This document shows, piece by piece, positions 63,199 through 64,000 of a DNA stretch of 64,000 nucleotides (the first letter of the stretch is position 1; the number at the start of each line of letters is the position of its first letter). Below the pieces are notes generated by a model that was not told the origin of the DNA, did not search any database, and was given only the letters and a program-made list of their open reading frames with translations. The position numbers were made by a program, and so were the translations under genes. The DNA comes from an uncultured Acetatifactor sp. (GTDB taxonomy: Bacteria > Bacillota > Clostridia > Lachnospirales > Lachnospiraceae): the NCBI GenBank assembly GCA_910584235.1, contig CAJTZD010000001.1, positions 186,001 to 250,000 of the forward strand, in the 5' to 3' direction.

Positions 63199-64000
63199 CT
63201 ATTTATATAGATTGATAAATTCTTTTCTGTCCAAGTCCAGTTCAAATACCTCTGTAACACTACTCATGGTATTTCTTTGATACCAGTTCCAAACCATATC
63301 TATATTAGGAGTATGTACCAAAAAAATTTTCGCAATTTCTTTAATAACCTTTATTCCAAACGAAAAATCCGACACAAAGTATCTTGAATTCCAATCCGGA
63401 ATCCAGCCTGTGCCTGTCTGTTTCATGGGAGAAAACAATCCTTTAAATGCTTTTATCCCTCTTATTTTTTGAGTCATTTCATCTACTGTATGACTTTCAT
63501 AATAATCTTTTAGCGATACTACGGCTGTCAAATCCAATGGAATGATTCTACAAATATTTTGAAGTTCACAATCACAATTCATCAATAAATCTGAAGAATC
63601 GTTCGTCCACTCTTCATAGAATAAGATATTTCTTGGATATGTACTTTTTGAATCATAATCTTTAAATATTGAATATAACCGAGTAGTATGTAAAATCGGA
63701 TTCGATGGAGTCAATGTTACTGATAAATAATTGCTCACCCACTCACCAGGTATGTCAAAAACAGACTCCATTTCTTTACAAATATTTATTGCGAAATGCG
63801 ATGGAATTGAGCCGATTTTTATGCTATTCTTTCTTCCAAGTTCATAAACACTTTCTCCATATTTCTTTAAACGCGCAATACTATGTACCCGTTGCAGTCC
63901 AAAAAGTATAACATCTTTTTCTATAACTTTACGGAATGCGAATTCGCCTCCTCCGCTTCCCGGTATAATTCCTATTTTTTGCCCTTCATGCACAAATGGC
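63199..64000 (-). CDS. octopine/nopaline dehydrogenase-family protein, N-terminus beyond window
   Basis: The frame is open through base 64000, so only the last ~267 residues are visible; a GTG at 63993 is inside the gene. EGQKIGIIPGSGGGEFAFRK is the glycine-rich linker that ends the NAD-binding domain in this family. VSNYLSVTLTPSNPILHTTR begins the helical substrate domain with its conserved His. Such enzymes reductively join an amino acid to a 2-oxoacid. Twenty-five bases from the fusion gene, so probably in the same pathway; the product is unknown. Confidence 0.8.
   Translation of the reverse strand, partial: PFVHEGQKIGIIPGSGGGEFAFRKVIEKDVILFGLQRVHSIARLKKYGESVYELGRKNSIKIGSIPSHFAINICKEMESVFDIPGEWVSNYLSVTLTPSNPILHTTRLYSIFKDYDSKSTYPRNILFYEEWTNDSSDLLMNCDCELQNICRIIPLDLTAVVSLKDYYESHTVDEMTQKIRGIKAFKGLFSPMKQTGTGWIPDWNSRYFVSDFSFGIKVIKEIAKIFLVHTPNIDMVWNWYQRNTMSSVTEVFELDLDRKEFINLYK

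Noticed and set aside
1..64000. CRISPR array, prophage or intact insertion sequence
   Set aside because: No direct-repeat/spacer pattern, transposase, integrase or phage structural gene was seen on either strand.

Overview
This window reads as chromosome from a Gram-positive anaerobe of the Lachnospiraceae (Clostridia). Shine-Dalgarno sites are strong (AGGAGG), and some starts are TTG or GTG. Genes and families that support the assignment are a four-subunit 2-oxoacid:ferredoxin oxidoreductase, L-fucose isomerase, LplB/LplC-type sugar transport, a DUF4869 protein, the GGGtGRT/NifU-like pair, and a MetH without an activation domain. The assignment is inferred from gene content; there is no rRNA here. 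The one tRNA is tRNA-Thr(CGU). I see no CRISPR array, prophage or intact insertion sequence.

Layout. 1-5 kb: a minus-strand operon of a sigma factor fused to a membrane anchor and ectodomain, followed by two tetratricopeptide/Sel1-like membrane proteins. 5-9 kb: a gamma-delta-alpha-beta oxidoreductase operon with a strong promoter, a T-box-like leader ending in a terminator, and a hairpin-rich intercistronic spacer. 9-11 kb: fucI. 11-14.5 kb: an XRE regulator, a small membrane protein and an ABC exporter, under a promoter embedded between two palindromes. 14.7-19 kb: a GNAT acetyltransferase, an orphan small transcription unit, a DUF4869/P-loop ATPase pair, and a truncated glycoside hydrolase. 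19-25 kb: a two-component system, a GT4 glycosyltransferase and a DedA protein. 25-32 kb: an AraC regulator divergent from a sugar ABC transporter and an FAD oxidoreductase; one permease gene is split by a poly-G frameshift. 32-36 kb: ilvB-ilvN-ilvN-ilvC with two tandem small subunits. 36-41.5 kb: metH and small membrane or lipoproteins. 41.6-49 kb: the GGGtGRT/NifU-like pair, a hexapeptide acyltransferase, topB, asd and argH. 49-53.5 kb: an ABC importer, tRNA-Thr, an AlbA_2/AAA_4 protein and a dead toxin-antitoxin pair. 53.5-64 kb: a visibly AT-rich surface-polysaccharide locus that runs off the right edge.

How parts fit together. The window is rich in amino-acid metabolism: branched-chain (ilv), aspartate family (asd), arginine (argH) and methionine (metH). 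A T-box-like leader on the oxidoreductase operon would tie that enzyme to amino-acid status, so a branched-chain 2-oxoacid substrate is a real alternative to pyruvate. Carbohydrate use is represented by fucI, the sugar transporter and the hydrolase fragment. The right-hand locus makes and exports a surface glycan. It includes a nucleotidyltransferase-aminotransferase fusion beside an octopine-dehydrogenase-family gene, suggesting a nucleotide-activated amino substituent.

Most unusual are several kinds of small repeated DNA. An 18-bp minisatellite occurs at four loci and is translated in two different frames in two unrelated proteins. Short GC hairpins sit directly upstream of ribosome-binding sites in several genes. 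There is also slippage-prone repeat DNA inside the AlbA-family gene.
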